From: Rubinisphaera margarita
GTDB lineage: Bacteria > Planctomycetota > Planctomycetia > Planctomycetales > Planctomycetaceae
NCBI RefSeq assembly: GCF_022267515.1
Contig: NZ_JAKFGB010000010.1
Location: 102,695 to 166,694 of the forward strand
Reading direction: 5' to 3'
Length of the DNA stretch: 64,000 nt
Part shown: positions 9,476 through 18,362 of the stretch, piece by piece
Position numbering within the stretch: position 1 is the first letter of the stretch
How the letters are laid out: each line of letters begins with the position of its first letter
Program-made: the position numbers and the translations under genes
The notes under the pieces: generated by a model
What the model was told of the DNA's origin: nothing
Seen by the model: only the letters and a program-made list of their open reading frames with translations
The model's database searches: none

Positions 9476-9847
9476 TTACTTCAGGAACTTGCCGACGCGT
9501 TCGACGACTTCCGGCTTTTCGTATTCCATTTTACCGAAACCGTACTCGGCTCCGATCTGAACAGCCTTTTCCTGAGCATCCGGATAGTTCGAAACCAGCA
9601 TCACCGGCGTCGTGTTGATGTCCGGATCCTGCTGGATCGACTGAATCACGTCCATGCCGTCGCTGTAGTCGGCATCGAGCTTGCGATTGACCGTGATCAG
9701 ATTGAACTGTTCGGTGCGAATCCGCTTGAGAGCGTCTTCCTTGTCCGGCGAGCGGACCAGTTCGACATCGAAATGGGACGTCAGGAACCGCAACAGGGCT
9801 CCGTCATCCGGAACGCACTGACCGACACTAAGAACTCGCTTTTTCAT
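9476..9847 (-). CDS. Response-regulator receiver-like protein lacking the phospho-acceptor aspartate
   Basis: About 123 residues, a stand-alone receiver-fold protein. The N-terminus MKKRVLSVG and the pattern of alternating hydrophobic strands and helices fit the CheY fold, and a YEKP segment near the end matches the usual lysine-proline. The position that normally holds the phosphorylated aspartate reads ITVNRKLDADYSDGMDV, with asparagine where aspartate is expected. It is therefore probably not phosphorylated in the usual way. Start chosen at ATG 9847, which overlaps the last 20 bases of the upstream sulfatase gene, implying translational coupling; an upstream extension to 9895 is Arg/Lys-rich and unlikely. 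Confidence 0.65.
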   Translation of the reverse strand: MKKRVLSVGQCVPDDGALLRFLTSHFDVELVRSPDKEDALKRIRTEQFNLITVNRKLDADYSDGMDVIQSIQQDPDINTTPVMLVSNYPDAQEKAVQIGAEYGFGKMEYEKPEVVERVGKFLK

Positions 9848-11252
9848 TTTTCTTCTTCTTTGTCTTCTGCTTTTCCTGCTTCGACGAGCCGGCATCGGCC
9901 TTCGCGGCCGGGTCCGCCAGCATCACTCGGGTTCCTTCGTACCGGTCCAGAACCGCCTGCAGTTTTTGATGAGCATCAGCCGCCTCGCCGGAGAGGTTCT
10001 CCACGTTCAGCGGCTGTTTTTCTTTCCAGTCTTCTTCAATGTTATAGTATCGCCCGTCGCGGTAAAGTTTGAAGGTCCGGCCCTGGGCAAACTCGACGCC
10101 GGTCTTCCCGCCGTTGCGGGCGTACCAGCAGTAAATCGAATCGCGAACCGGCCCCTCATTGCCGACGAGCTGCGAGTGGAAACTGAGCCCGTCGAGATCG
10201 AGCTTCTTCGGAGCCTTCACGCCGGCGACATCGAGCAGCGTGGGAAAGACATCGGTGAAGTCGATGAGATTCCCGTTCACCGCTCCCTGTTCAATCGTCC
10301 CCGGCCAGCTGGCGATCAGCGGGACATGCATCCCCTGTCGCGTCGGACTCCCCTTGCCTCCCTTGTACGTTTCGCCATCCAGAACCGAGGTGACACTGGT
10401 CGCCGCGCCATTGTCGCCGGTGAACAGGACCAGCGTGTTGTCCCGGATTCCAGTTTCGTCGAGCTGATCGAGCACCTGGCCGACCATCTTGTCGGTGTAG
10501 TTGACCATATCGACAAAGAATTCGGGATTCTTCTGACTGTTGTTCGCTCCGGGCGATTTCGGATCCCATTCCTCACTGTCGGGCGTCGGCTCGAAAGGCC
10601 AGTGCGGCAGGATCATCGGGTAATACACCAGAAACGGCCCCTCGGAATTCTTTTCGATGAAGTCGCAGAAATACTCGTTGACGACATCGGGGCCGTAGCC
10701 GCCGGGATAGTCGATCTCTTCGCCGTTCACTTCCAGCCCGGGGTTGGGATACCGGCTCGGTCGCCGCGTCAGCTGCCACAGACAGTACTCGTCGAAGCCG
10801 AAGTGATGCGGCCCCTCGAGCCCCCCTTCCAGCTGCCACTTCCCCGCGATACAGGTGCGGTAGCCGTTCTTCTTGAGCACATGAGCAAAGGTCGTCTGAC
10901 TCGGCTCCAGCAGGCCGAACCGCACGTAGTTCCGCTGGTTGTACAGACCAGTCATGATCTGCACGCGCGTCGGGGTGCAGATCGGCTGGGAATGACAGCG
11001 GGTGAACCGCATCCCCTCGGCTGCCATTTCATTCAACCGCGGTGTCTCGTACGAACTCCCGCCATTGACTTCGAGACACTCGTAGCCGAGATCATCGGCC
11101 ATGATCAGCACGATGTTCGGCTGCGACTTCTTCTCAGCGGCAACCAGACCTGTTTCGAAGACCAGCCCCGCCATCAGCGAAGCCGCGATCATCAGACAGG
11201 TCCACCGGAGTGGGCGAACGTCATTCAATAGCAGAGCGACTCTTCCAAACAT
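9828..11252 (-). CDS. Secreted sulfatase (arylsulfatase family)
   Basis: Type I sulfatase hydrolysing a sulfate ester, probably of a polysaccharide. A signal peptide spans about residues 1-39 (hydrophobic CLMIAASLMAGLVFETGLV ending VAA), so it is exported. The N-terminal metal site is NIVLIMADDLGYE. The core signature CTPTR (about residues 94-98) has the cysteine that the formylglycine-generating machinery converts to the catalytic residue. The second metal-site segment is LVLFTGDNGAA (about 256). 474 residues, typical length. The C-terminal tail is Lys-rich. No maturase or glycosidase is adjacent, so the substrate is not predictable. Planctomycetes carry many such genes. Confidence 0.92.
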   Translation of the reverse strand: MFGRVALLLNDVRPLRWTCLMIAASLMAGLVFETGLVAAEKKSQPNIVLIMADDLGYECLEVNGGSSYETPRLNEMAAEGMRFTRCHSQPICTPTRVQIMTGLYNQRNYVRFGLLEPSQTTFAHVLKKNGYRTCIAGKWQLEGGLEGPHHFGFDEYCLWQLTRRPSRYPNPGLEVNGEEIDYPGGYGPDVVNEYFCDFIEKNSEGPFLVYYPMILPHWPFEPTPDSEEWDPKSPGANNSQKNPEFFVDMVNYTDKMVGQVLDQLDETGIRDNTLVLFTGDNGAATSVTSVLDGETYKGGKGSPTRQGMHVPLIASWPGTIEQGAVNGNLIDFTDVFPTLLDVAGVKAPKKLDLDGLSFHSQLVGNEGPVRDSIYCWYARNGGKTGVEFAQGRTFKLYRDGRYYNIEEDWKEKQPLNVENLSGEAADAHQKLQAVLDRYEGTRVMLADPAAKADAGSSKQEKQKTKKKKNEKASS

Positions 11253-11349
11253 GGGACCTCCGAGTGAAACAGGCGGTTCGGCGAGGGATATCCTCTCGAC
11301 TCACTGGACAGATGCGATCCGTCGATTGTCCACGGACGGGAAGCCGGGG

Positions 11350-12651
11350 TCAATTCTGCGGCGAAGGCAACTTGAACGCGACGCGGAGTTCTTCAATCAC
11401 CGCATCGTTCATCGAAGAGACTTCACCAATGCAGCGGGCGTTGATCACCGCCTCCGCAGTGGACTCCAGCACTTCGAGCCGGTCGAACGCATCGAGCACA
11501 CTGGAACCGGTCACGAGCACGCCGTCGTTCTCCAGAAGAGCCGCCGGGCAGGCCTCGCTGATGTAACCTGCGATTTCCCCCTCGCGATACTGCACGCCGT
11601 ACGGCACCCGATCGACGTCCCGCAGAAAGACGTAGCTCTCCGGAATCGTCCGCACGTCGAGCGGGGTTTCAGTCACGCTGAACGCGGTCGCATTCACCGG
11701 ATGAGCAAAGACAATCGCCTGCACATGCGGATGTTTGCGGTAGATCTCCCGGTGCGCGAACACCGCCCTGCTCGCCTTCTTCCCGGCTTCGCGATACTCC
11801 CCCTCAACCCGCACGAAGTCGTCGATCTCCAGCGTTTCGCGATCCTGCTGCGTTGGCGTGATCAGAAACGAGTCTTCTCCGAGTCGAGCCGAGAAACTTC
11901 CTTCCGTGCTGATGAACAGTCGCTGCCGGCAGCCACGTCGCAGGAACAGCGAAAGCTGCCGCCGCAGTTCGATCTCTTCCACAGAAACCGGCCAGTCAGT
12001 TGTTGATTCGAGGGAGACGGAGCGCTGCAGCGCCTGATCGAGTTCGGCATCGGTCAGATAGCGGATCTCACCGAGTTGCCTCCCTTTGATGATCGTCTTC
12101 GCGGCAAACTCGAACGCTTCAAACCGCTGAAACGCCTGAGCCAGCGATTCCCCGCCGACCGCCACGCCGTGATTTTCGAGAATGACACTCTCGCAGCCCT
12201 CGGCAAACTTCGCCGCGATGCTGTCCCCGAGTTTCTGACTGCCCGGCAGCGCATACGGAGCGAAGCCGATCTTTCCGCAGACGGAATGAGCCTGATGAAA
12301 CAGCCGCGTATCGGGCGTTTGCCGGCAGATGCTGAAGGCGACCAGGGCGACCGGATGCGCATGCACAATCGCCCGCAGATCGGGCCGGGCCTGATAGATC
12401 GCCTGATGAAACGGAAACTCCGACGACGGCGGATGCGGCCCGTCGACCGAGCCATCCGGCTTCACGCAGACGATGTCCTTCCGGCTGAGATCGCCCTTGT
12501 CGATGCGAGCCGGCGTGATCCAGATATTCCCGGCGTCATCCCGAATCGAAAGATTCCCGCCGGACGTGGTCGTCATCCGCGAGCGATAAATCCGCTCCAT
12601 CGCCCGCATGATCTCATCCCGCGGATGCACAAGTCCCTGCTGCCGTCCCAT
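11350..12651 (-). CDS. Tandem class II aldolase/adducin-fold protein; second domain degenerate
   Basis: Two aldolase II domains in one chain of 433 residues. Domain 1 (about 1-205) keeps the features of L-fuculose-phosphate aldolase/RhaD-like enzymes: SGGNLSIRD, the acidic SSEFPFH segment, the zinc pair HAHP and a third ligand in ENHG. Domain 2 (about 220-433) has the same fold pattern, but FAHP replaces HAHP, ENDG replaces ENHG and the catalytic acid segment is missing. It is probably inactive or regulatory. Start chosen at ATG 12651 because GGAG sits about 7 bases upstream; the longer frame to 12780 has no family similarity. Substrate unknown; an S-methyl-ribulose or sugar-phosphate aldolase/dehydratase role is possible. 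Confidence 0.8.
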   Translation of the reverse strand: MGRQQGLVHPRDEIMRAMERIYRSRMTTTSGGNLSIRDDAGNIWITPARIDKGDLSRKDIVCVKPDGSVDGPHPPSSEFPFHQAIYQARPDLRAIVHAHPVALVAFSICRQTPDTRLFHQAHSVCGKIGFAPYALPGSQKLGDSIAAKFAEGCESVILENHGVAVGGESLAQAFQRFEAFEFAAKTIIKGRQLGEIRYLTDAELDQALQRSVSLESTTDWPVSVEEIELRRQLSLFLRRGCRQRLFISTEGSFSARLGEDSFLITPTQQDRETLEIDDFVRVEGEYREAGKKASRAVFAHREIYRKHPHVQAIVFAHPVNATAFSVTETPLDVRTIPESYVFLRDVDRVPYGVQYREGEIAGYISEACPAALLENDGVLVTGSSVLDAFDRLEVLESTAEAVINARCIGEVSSMNDAVIEELRVAFKLPSPQN

Positions 12652-12898
12652 GATGTTCTCCGTCTGCGCTCGAAGGGTGTCTGTTGAAGTCCCTTCAGCA
12701 TAGCTGGTCGAGCGAGTGGAATGAACGGAGGCGATGATCTGGTCCCATTCAGCATGTCCAAGCGAGCGTGGGCAGCACACAGGATCGTTGTGTGAACTGT
12801 GGGTGAAATCGCGGCTGCGGGGGGCTGGCGTGTCCGATTTCCGCTGTTACGATACACGAAACGCAGATAGACACACATTCATTTCAGGAGCGATGCAC

Positions 12899-13330
12899 AT
12901 GGCGATCAAACGGACGGGTTCAGCGGTTTGGCAGGGTGGTCTCAAGGACGGCAAGGGCGAAGTTTCGCTCGAAAGTGGAGCTCTGTCGGGTTATCCGTAT
13001 GCGTTCTCGACTCGCTTCGAGGGACAGAAGGGAACGAACCCCGAGGAACTCATCGGAGCCGCCCACGCCGGCTGCTTCACGATGGCTCTCTCCAAGATTC
13101 TCGGCGACGCCGGCCTGACCGCCGACAAGATGGAAACGTCTGCCGAAGTGACACTCGACAAAGTCGGCGAAGGCTTCGAAGTCACGCAGATCCATCTCAC
13201 GCTGAAGGGCAAAGTCCCGGGAGCCGATCAGAAGAAGTTCGAAGAACTTGCCGGCAAAGCCAAAGAAGGCTGCCCGATCTCGAAGCTCTTCAACACGAAG
13301 ATCACCCTCGACGTTCAACTCGCCGAGTAG
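12899..13330 (+). CDS. osmC: OsmC-family peroxiredoxin
   Basis: Thiol-dependent hydroperoxide reductase of the OsmC/Ohr superfamily, closer to OsmC. The N-terminus IKRTGSAVWQGGLKDGKG, the first redox region PEELIGAAHAGCF (Cys about residue 59) and the second GCPISKLFN (Cys about 125) show both catalytic cysteines; 143 residues, full length. Two ATG codons lie 6 bases apart (12893, 12899). AGGAG at 12886-12890 gives a normal spacing only to 12899. It stands alone, divergent from the aldolase-like gene. Confidence 0.92.
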   Translation: MAIKRTGSAVWQGGLKDGKGEVSLESGALSGYPYAFSTRFEGQKGTNPEELIGAAHAGCFTMALSKILGDAGLTADKMETSAEVTLDKVGEGFEVTQIHLTLKGKVPGADQKKFEELAGKAKEGCPISKLFNTKITLDVQLAE

Positions 13331-13373
13331 GTTCGACGTTCAGTCGCAGTCATAAGCTGGATGACGGTTTCAT

Positions 13374-13500
13374 GGGTGGCCCGACCGCCTCAGCGGGCGG
13401 GTTGCGAAAGCGACAAGAGGCCGCGCCAGCCGCGTCTCAGAACAATGCGCGTTCAGGCTGGGTTACGGCTTCGCCTAACCCCGCCTGCGTTGCCTTGCAC
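13374..13500. repeat. Intergenic repeat-like segment with GGTGGCCC..GGGCGGG hairpin
   Basis: The 180-base gap between osmC and the BNR gene holds no gene. It starts with GGGTGGCCCGACCGCC, which resembles the boundary of the repeats at 22583 and 63675. It continues with a GTTACGGCTTCGCCTAAC-type palindrome at about 13463. Assignment to the same repeat family is by eye only. Confidence 0.4.
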
Positions 13501-13510
13501 CCGACCCTGA

Positions 13511-14527
13511 TCAACTTTCGTGGACCAGAACCACGAGTTGATGAGGTTCGTCGACCTGGTACTCGTCGGGCCAGGGGATTTCGATTTCTTCCCAGCTCTG
13601 GCCGCCGTCGGTGGAGCGGTACAGTTCTTCTTCCCAGGCGGCGAAGAACGTTCCGGCCTGTTTCGGATGGGCGGCGAGCAAAGCCGTGCGGCGCCCCTTG
13701 CCTTCCGGCAAGCCCTCGTGAAGCAGTTCCCATTCGTCGCCGTGTTTGCGGTAGAGATGCGACTCGGCTTCGTCGACATCATGCGACTGCCTCGGGCCAG
13801 CTGCGACGGAAACAATCACCGTTTCCGGATCGCCTGAATCAACGGCGACACTCCAGACGTAGTGGTGCTTCAGTCCGTTGTGAATCTGGGTCCACCTCTT
13901 CCCATTGTCCGTGCTTTCAAAGTAACCATCGCCAGCCGCGGCGTAGAGGCGGCCTTTCGCTTTGGGATGCATCGCCAGTTGATGGGTATCGATCGGGGCC
14001 TCCGACTGGCGATCACACCACTTGTCGCCCGCGTTCGGACTGGTGACCAGCGCCCCGGCTTCAATGGCAACAAACAACGCATCGCTCCGCAGATCCGGCT
14101 GAATCCAGCGGACGTGGTGCGTTTCCGGTCGCGGCGGAAAACTCCATTCATCCGCCGACGGCAGCTCCGTCAGTCCTTCGCATTCGTGCCATTGCAAACC
14201 GGCGTCTTTGGAACGATAGATCTCACTCGGCTCCGAGCCGGCATAAACGATTCCGCAGCCGTGCGGGCATTCGCTGGCACTGACCGCGACCGATAACACC
14301 TGCGAATGCGGATAGCTCTTTCCCACCGGCTCCCAGTTCTCGCCGGAGTCTTCGCTTCGCCAGAGTCCTTCGCCAAAGGTGCCGCAATAGAGCAGCTCGG
14401 GACGCAGTGGATCGACTGCGACACAGCGGACCGGTTTGCCCAGCAACAGCAGGTCCACCCGAGTGGCCTTATCCACGAAGACCAGGCGTGCCAGAGCATT
14501 GCCAGCCGCCAGCCAGAGAGTCGTCAT
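13511..14527 (-). CDS. BNR/WD40-type beta-propeller protein (sialidase-like fold)
   Basis: 338 residues made of repeated Asp-box-like units: SEDSGENWEPVG, SKDAGLQWHECE, SPNAGDKWCDRQ, STDNGKRWTQIH and STDGGQSWEEIE. Each has the SxDxGxxW pattern of BNR repeats found in sialidases, VPS10/sortilin and Ycf48/HCF136-like propellers. No signal peptide and no catalytic residues of a glycosidase are recognisable, so an enzymatic role is not supported. A stretch of AAHP/AMHPKA between repeats matches proteins annotated as glycosyl hydrolase BNR repeat in environmental bacteria. The start ATG 14527 has AAGGTG 6 bases upstream. Confidence 0.75.
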   Translation of the reverse strand: MTTLWLAAGNALARLVFVDKATRVDLLLLGKPVRCVAVDPLRPELLYCGTFGEGLWRSEDSGENWEPVGKSYPHSQVLSVAVSASECPHGCGIVYAGSEPSEIYRSKDAGLQWHECEGLTELPSADEWSFPPRPETHHVRWIQPDLRSDALFVAIEAGALVTSPNAGDKWCDRQSEAPIDTHQLAMHPKAKGRLYAAAGDGYFESTDNGKRWTQIHNGLKHHYVWSVAVDSGDPETVIVSVAAGPRQSHDVDEAESHLYRKHGDEWELLHEGLPEGKGRRTALLAAHPKQAGTFFAAWEEELYRSTDGGQSWEEIEIPWPDEYQVDEPHQLVVLVHES

Positions 14528-14690
14528 TGTTGCACCTTAATCGTTTACAATGGGAAACCGTGGATTCGCATCTCGCGGTCGGATTCAGGAGTGTTATCAT
14601 TCAGAATAATCGGAACCGACCGGAACAGAAGAGGTGTTCCGCCGGCGACTGCTCTCGCACTCAGGACGAATCCGCCACGGAGGTCCCACA

Positions 14691-15788
14691 GTGAATGTGT
14701 TATCCCTGAACCCGGGCAGCAACACCCTCAAGTATAAACTGGTTCGCGTCGAGAACGAACAAATTTTGTCGGCCGGTTACGTGGAAGGCGTAAGAGGCGA
14801 TGAGACCGTAGCCGCGGTCCGCGATCTGTTCGAACAGGGTTTCGATCATCCAATCGACTTCGTCGCGGCTCGTGTCGTACACGGAGGTTCCGACCATCTC
14901 CATCCGGAGCCTGTCTCCCCGGAACTCCTGCAGGATTTGCGTAGCCGTTCGCACCTGGCTCCGCAGCATCTGCCGACCGATATCGCTGTGATTGAAGCGG
15001 TTCAGAAGGCCCGGCCCAAACTTCCCGTTATCGCGGTGTTCGACACGGCTTTTCATAGCTCCATCCCCGCGGAAGCCGCCCGGTACGCGATTGGACTCGA
15101 ACCGGGCGACCGCTTCCACCGCTTCGGGTTTCATGGTTTCGCTCACGGGAACAGTCTTCGCCAGTATTGCCGGCTGACCGAACGATCCGAACAGGGGCTG
15201 CGGCTGGTCAGCGTTCACCTTGGTGGAGGCGCGAGCCTGTGCGCAATCCGCGATGGACAGAGCATCGACACCACAATGGGTTACACGCCGACTGAAGGTC
15301 TGGTGATGTCGACCCGCTCGGGGGATGTTGATCCGGGGATTCTCATCGAACTTGTCCGGAGTGGAATGACCGCCGATGACCTGGAGGAATTACTGAATCG
15401 AAAGAGCGGGCTGCTTGGGCTTTCCGGATTGAGTGCAGATATCCGTGATCTCGAACCGGCGGCCGCTGAGGGAAACCGGAATGCCGAACTCGCTCTCGAA
15501 GTCTACGGGCATCGATTCCGCCGTTATCTCGGCGCAATGATTGCAGTGCTTAACGGCTGCGATGCCATTGTCTTTTCCGGGGGACTGGCCGAGAACTCAC
15601 CGACCTTCCGCGAACGGATGCTCAAGAATCTCGACGGGCTCGGAATTACAGTCGATGCCGGACGAAACGGTTCGGCCGATCCCGAACATCCGGCCCGAAT
15701 TTCTCCCGAGGGAAAAACGATCGACATCTGGATGATCCCGGTCGATGAAGAGCTCGAAATGGCGCGCAAGGCCGTTGAAATCATCTAA
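14691..15788 (+). CDS. ackA: Acetate kinase
   Basis: Transfers phosphate between acetyl phosphate and ADP, giving acetate and ATP. Seen: VLSLNPGSNTLKYKL N-terminus, VVHGGSDHL, FDTAFHSSIP (catalytic region), GFHGFAHGN, VHLGGGASLCAI, GLVMSTRSGDVDPG and FSGGLAENSP. The motifs are slightly divergent (NPGSNT for the usual NSGSSS; HLGGGAS for HLGNGAS), but the active-site arginine, histidine and glutamate are kept. Start is GTG 14691 with GGAGG at 14679-14683; 365 residues against the usual 395-400. It is directly followed by phosphoketolase 28 bases later, which would supply its acetyl phosphate. Confidence 0.9.
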   Translation: MNVLSLNPGSNTLKYKLVRVENEQILSAGYVEGVRGDETVAAVRDLFEQGFDHPIDFVAARVVHGGSDHLHPEPVSPELLQDLRSRSHLAPQHLPTDIAVIEAVQKARPKLPVIAVFDTAFHSSIPAEAARYAIGLEPGDRFHRFGFHGFAHGNSLRQYCRLTERSEQGLRLVSVHLGGGASLCAIRDGQSIDTTMGYTPTEGLVMSTRSGDVDPGILIELVRSGMTADDLEELLNRKSGLLGLSGLSADIRDLEPAAAEGNRNAELALEVYGHRFRRYLGAMIAVLNGCDAIVFSGGLAENSPTFRERMLKNLDGLGITVDAGRNGSADPEHPARISPEGKTIDIWMIPVDEELEMARKAVEII

Positions 15789-15816
15789 CGACATTCTGCT
15801 CCGGCAGGAGAACACC

Positions 15817-18180
15817 ATGTCCACTGCAGTGCTCACCGATCGTGAACTTGATCTGATCGACCGCTACTGGCGGGCTTCCAACTATCTTTCGGCCGGGCAG
15901 ATCTATCTGCTCGACAACCCCCTGCTTCGCCAGCCGCTGGAGCAGAAGCATATCAAACCCAGGCTGCTGGGGCACTGGGGAACGTGCCCCGGGCTGAATC
16001 TGATCTACGTTCATCTGAACCGGGTCATCAAACAGGACCGGCTCAACGTGATCTACATCACCGGCCCTGGACATGGCGGGCCTGCGCTCGTCGCCCAGAC
16101 GTATCTTGAAGGGACATACTCCGAGTTCTATCCCGAGATTACGCAAGATGAGCCGGGCCTGCAGAAGTTGTTCAAGCAGTTCAGCTTCCCCGGCGGAATC
16201 TCCAGCCATGTCTCGCCGGAAGTCCCCGGTTCCATCAATGAAGGCGGCGAGCTCGGCTACTCCCTTTCCCATGCGTTCGGAGCCGCTTTTGATAACCCCG
16301 ATCTGATTGTTGCCTGTGTCGTTGGCGATGGCGAAGCCGAAACCGGAGCACTCGCCACCGGCTGGCACGGCAACAAGTTCCTGAATCCGAAACGGGACGG
16401 AGCCGTGCTGCCGATCCTGCATCTCAACGGCTACAAGATCGCCAGCCCTACGGTGCTCGCGCGGCTTCCGCAGTCGGAGCTGGCCAGTCTGATGACCGGC
16501 TATGGATACGAGCCACACTTCGTGGAGGGAGACGATCCCCCGAACGTTCATCAGCAGTTCGCGGCCACGCTGGACGAATGCCTGCGAAAGATTCACGACA
16601 TCCAGCAGCGAGCCCGGAACGGGGAAGAGATCTCCCGCCCAACCTGGCCGATGATCGTTCTGAGAACTCCGAAAGGCTGGACCTGTCCGGAGGAAGTCGA
16701 CGGTAAGAAAACGGAAGGGTTCTGGCGGAGTCACCAGTTGCCGATCAAGCACATGGATGAAAGCGATCACCTTTCGGTGCTCGAACACTGGCTCCGCAGT
16801 TATGACCCCGACAGCCTGTTCGATGCCGAGGGAAAGCTGATGGACGAACTCGCTGCCCTCGCCCCCGAGGGAACGCTTCGCATGGGAGCCAGCGCCCACG
16901 CCAACGGCGGCCTGCTGCTCAAGAAACTCACGCTGCCCGACTTTCGGAAGTACGCCGTCGACGTCCCCGCGCCGGGAGCTGTTACAGCTGAAGCGACGCG
17001 AGTACAGGGATCGCTACTGCGGGATGTGATGAAGGAGAATGAGACCGCAAAGAACTTCCGTCTCTTCAGTCCCGATGAGAACAACTCGAATCGCTGGGAC
17101 AACGTGCTTGATGTGACCGATCGCTGTTTCATGGGGGACATTCGGCCGGAGGACACCAGTCTCTCCCCGGAAGGTCGGGTGCTGGAGATGCTCAGCGAGC
17201 ATCAGTGTCAGGGCTGGCTGGAAGGCTATCTGCTGACGGGTCGGCATGGCTTCTTCAGCTGTTACGAAGCCTTCATTCACATTGTCGATTCGATGTTCAA
17301 TCAGCACGCCAAATGGCTGAAAGTCTCACGCGAAGTCCCCTGGCGGGAACCGATCGCATCGCTGAACTACCTGCTCTCCTCACACGTCTGGCGGCAGGAT
17401 CACAACGGCTTCAGCCATCAGGATCCCGGCTTCCTGAATCATGTGGCCAACAAGAAAGCCGAGATCATTCGCATTTATCTGCCGCCGGATGCGAACTGCC
17501 TGCTCAGCGTGACCGATCACTGCCTCAACAGCCGCGACTACGTGAACGTCATCGTCTGCGGCAAGCAGCCCTCGCCGCAATGGCTCAATATGAAAGCAGC
17601 CGCGGAGCACTGCGCAAACGGCATCGGCATCTGGGACTGGGCCAGCAGCGACGACGGCGACCCCGATCTGATCATGGCCTGCTGCGGCGACGTCCCGACC
17701 ATGGAAACGCTGGCCGCCGTCGACCTGCTCCGTCAGCACGTGCCTGAATTGAAGATCCGGGTCATCAACGTCGTCGACCTGATGAAGCTGCACCCCGAAT
17801 CGCGGCACCCGCACGGTCTGACCGATGTCGAATTCGACCGGCTGTTCCTGAATGACCGCCCAATCATCTTCGCCTTCCACGGCTACCCGACGCTCATCCA
17901 CGAACTGATCTACAAACGCAGCAGCCACCACCACTTCCACGTCCATGGCTACAACGAAGAAGGGACCACGACAACCCCCTTCGACATGGTCGTCCGCAAC
18001 CAGCTCGACCGGTATCACCTGGCAATGAACGGACTGAAGCGGCTGCCCTCACAAAGTGAAGCGGCGAAGCAAGCCATCAATCTCTGTGAGGAAACGCTGA
18101 AGCGGCATCACCACTACACCCGAGAACACGGCGAAGACCTGCCGGAAGTGCGGGACTGGAAATGGTCGAGTTCCTCTTGA
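15817..18180 (+). CDS. xfp: Xylulose-5-phosphate/fructose-6-phosphate phosphoketolase
   Basis: Thiamine-diphosphate enzyme cleaving xylulose 5-P (and often fructose 6-P) with phosphate into acetyl-P and glyceraldehyde 3-P or erythrose 4-P. Clear family segments: GHWGTCPGLNLIYVHLNR (about 45-62), ITGPGHGGPA, SFPGGISSHVSPE, the ThDP motif GDGEAETGALATGWHGNKF (about 169), and GRHGFFSCYEAF. 787 residues is normal. Start at ATG 15817 with AGGAG upstream; the longer frame would overlap ackA. With ackA it makes a phosphoketolase bypass giving acetate and ATP without decarboxylation. Confidence 0.95.
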   Translation: MSTAVLTDRELDLIDRYWRASNYLSAGQIYLLDNPLLRQPLEQKHIKPRLLGHWGTCPGLNLIYVHLNRVIKQDRLNVIYITGPGHGGPALVAQTYLEGTYSEFYPEITQDEPGLQKLFKQFSFPGGISSHVSPEVPGSINEGGELGYSLSHAFGAAFDNPDLIVACVVGDGEAETGALATGWHGNKFLNPKRDGAVLPILHLNGYKIASPTVLARLPQSELASLMTGYGYEPHFVEGDDPPNVHQQFAATLDECLRKIHDIQQRARNGEEISRPTWPMIVLRTPKGWTCPEEVDGKKTEGFWRSHQLPIKHMDESDHLSVLEHWLRSYDPDSLFDAEGKLMDELAALAPEGTLRMGASAHANGGLLLKKLTLPDFRKYAVDVPAPGAVTAEATRVQGSLLRDVMKENETAKNFRLFSPDENNSNRWDNVLDVTDRCFMGDIRPEDTSLSPEGRVLEMLSEHQCQGWLEGYLLTGRHGFFSCYEAFIHIVDSMFNQHAKWLKVSREVPWREPIASLNYLLSSHVWRQDHNGFSHQDPGFLNHVANKKAEIIRIYLPPDANCLLSVTDHCLNSRDYVNVIVCGKQPSPQWLNMKAAAEHCANGIGIWDWASSDDGDPDLIMACCGDVPTMETLAAVDLLRQHVPELKIRVINVVDLMKLHPESRHPHGLTDVEFDRLFLNDRPIIFAFHGYPTLIHELIYKRSSHHHFHVHGYNEEGTTTTPFDMVVRNQLDRYHLAMNGLKRLPSQSEAAKQAINLCEETLKRHHHYTREHGEDLPEVRDWKWSSSS

Positions 18181-18198
18181 GCTGGAGCGAGTGGAATT

Positions 18199-18277
18199 CA
18201 CCACAGAGGCACAAAGATCAGAGAGTGTAGAGGGATGCTCCAGAGACCTCTCCGTGTCCTCTGTCGTTCTGTGGTTC
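18199..18277. repeat. Imperfect inverted repeat with ACCACAGAGGCAC ends
   Basis: The gap after xfp has ACCACAGAGGCAC near its left end and the imperfect complement GTCGTTCTGTGGTT near its right end. Together they could form a long hairpin between the convergent xfp and ispG genes. It could serve as a terminator-like structure or be a dispersed repeat; no gene is visible. Confidence 0.45.
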
Positions 18278-18362
18278 AAATGAATCGAGAACGGGTAGCC
18301 CTGGTTGAATCAACCGGGGCGATCCTACTTTCGAACAATCACCTTCCAGCATTCAAGCCGCT

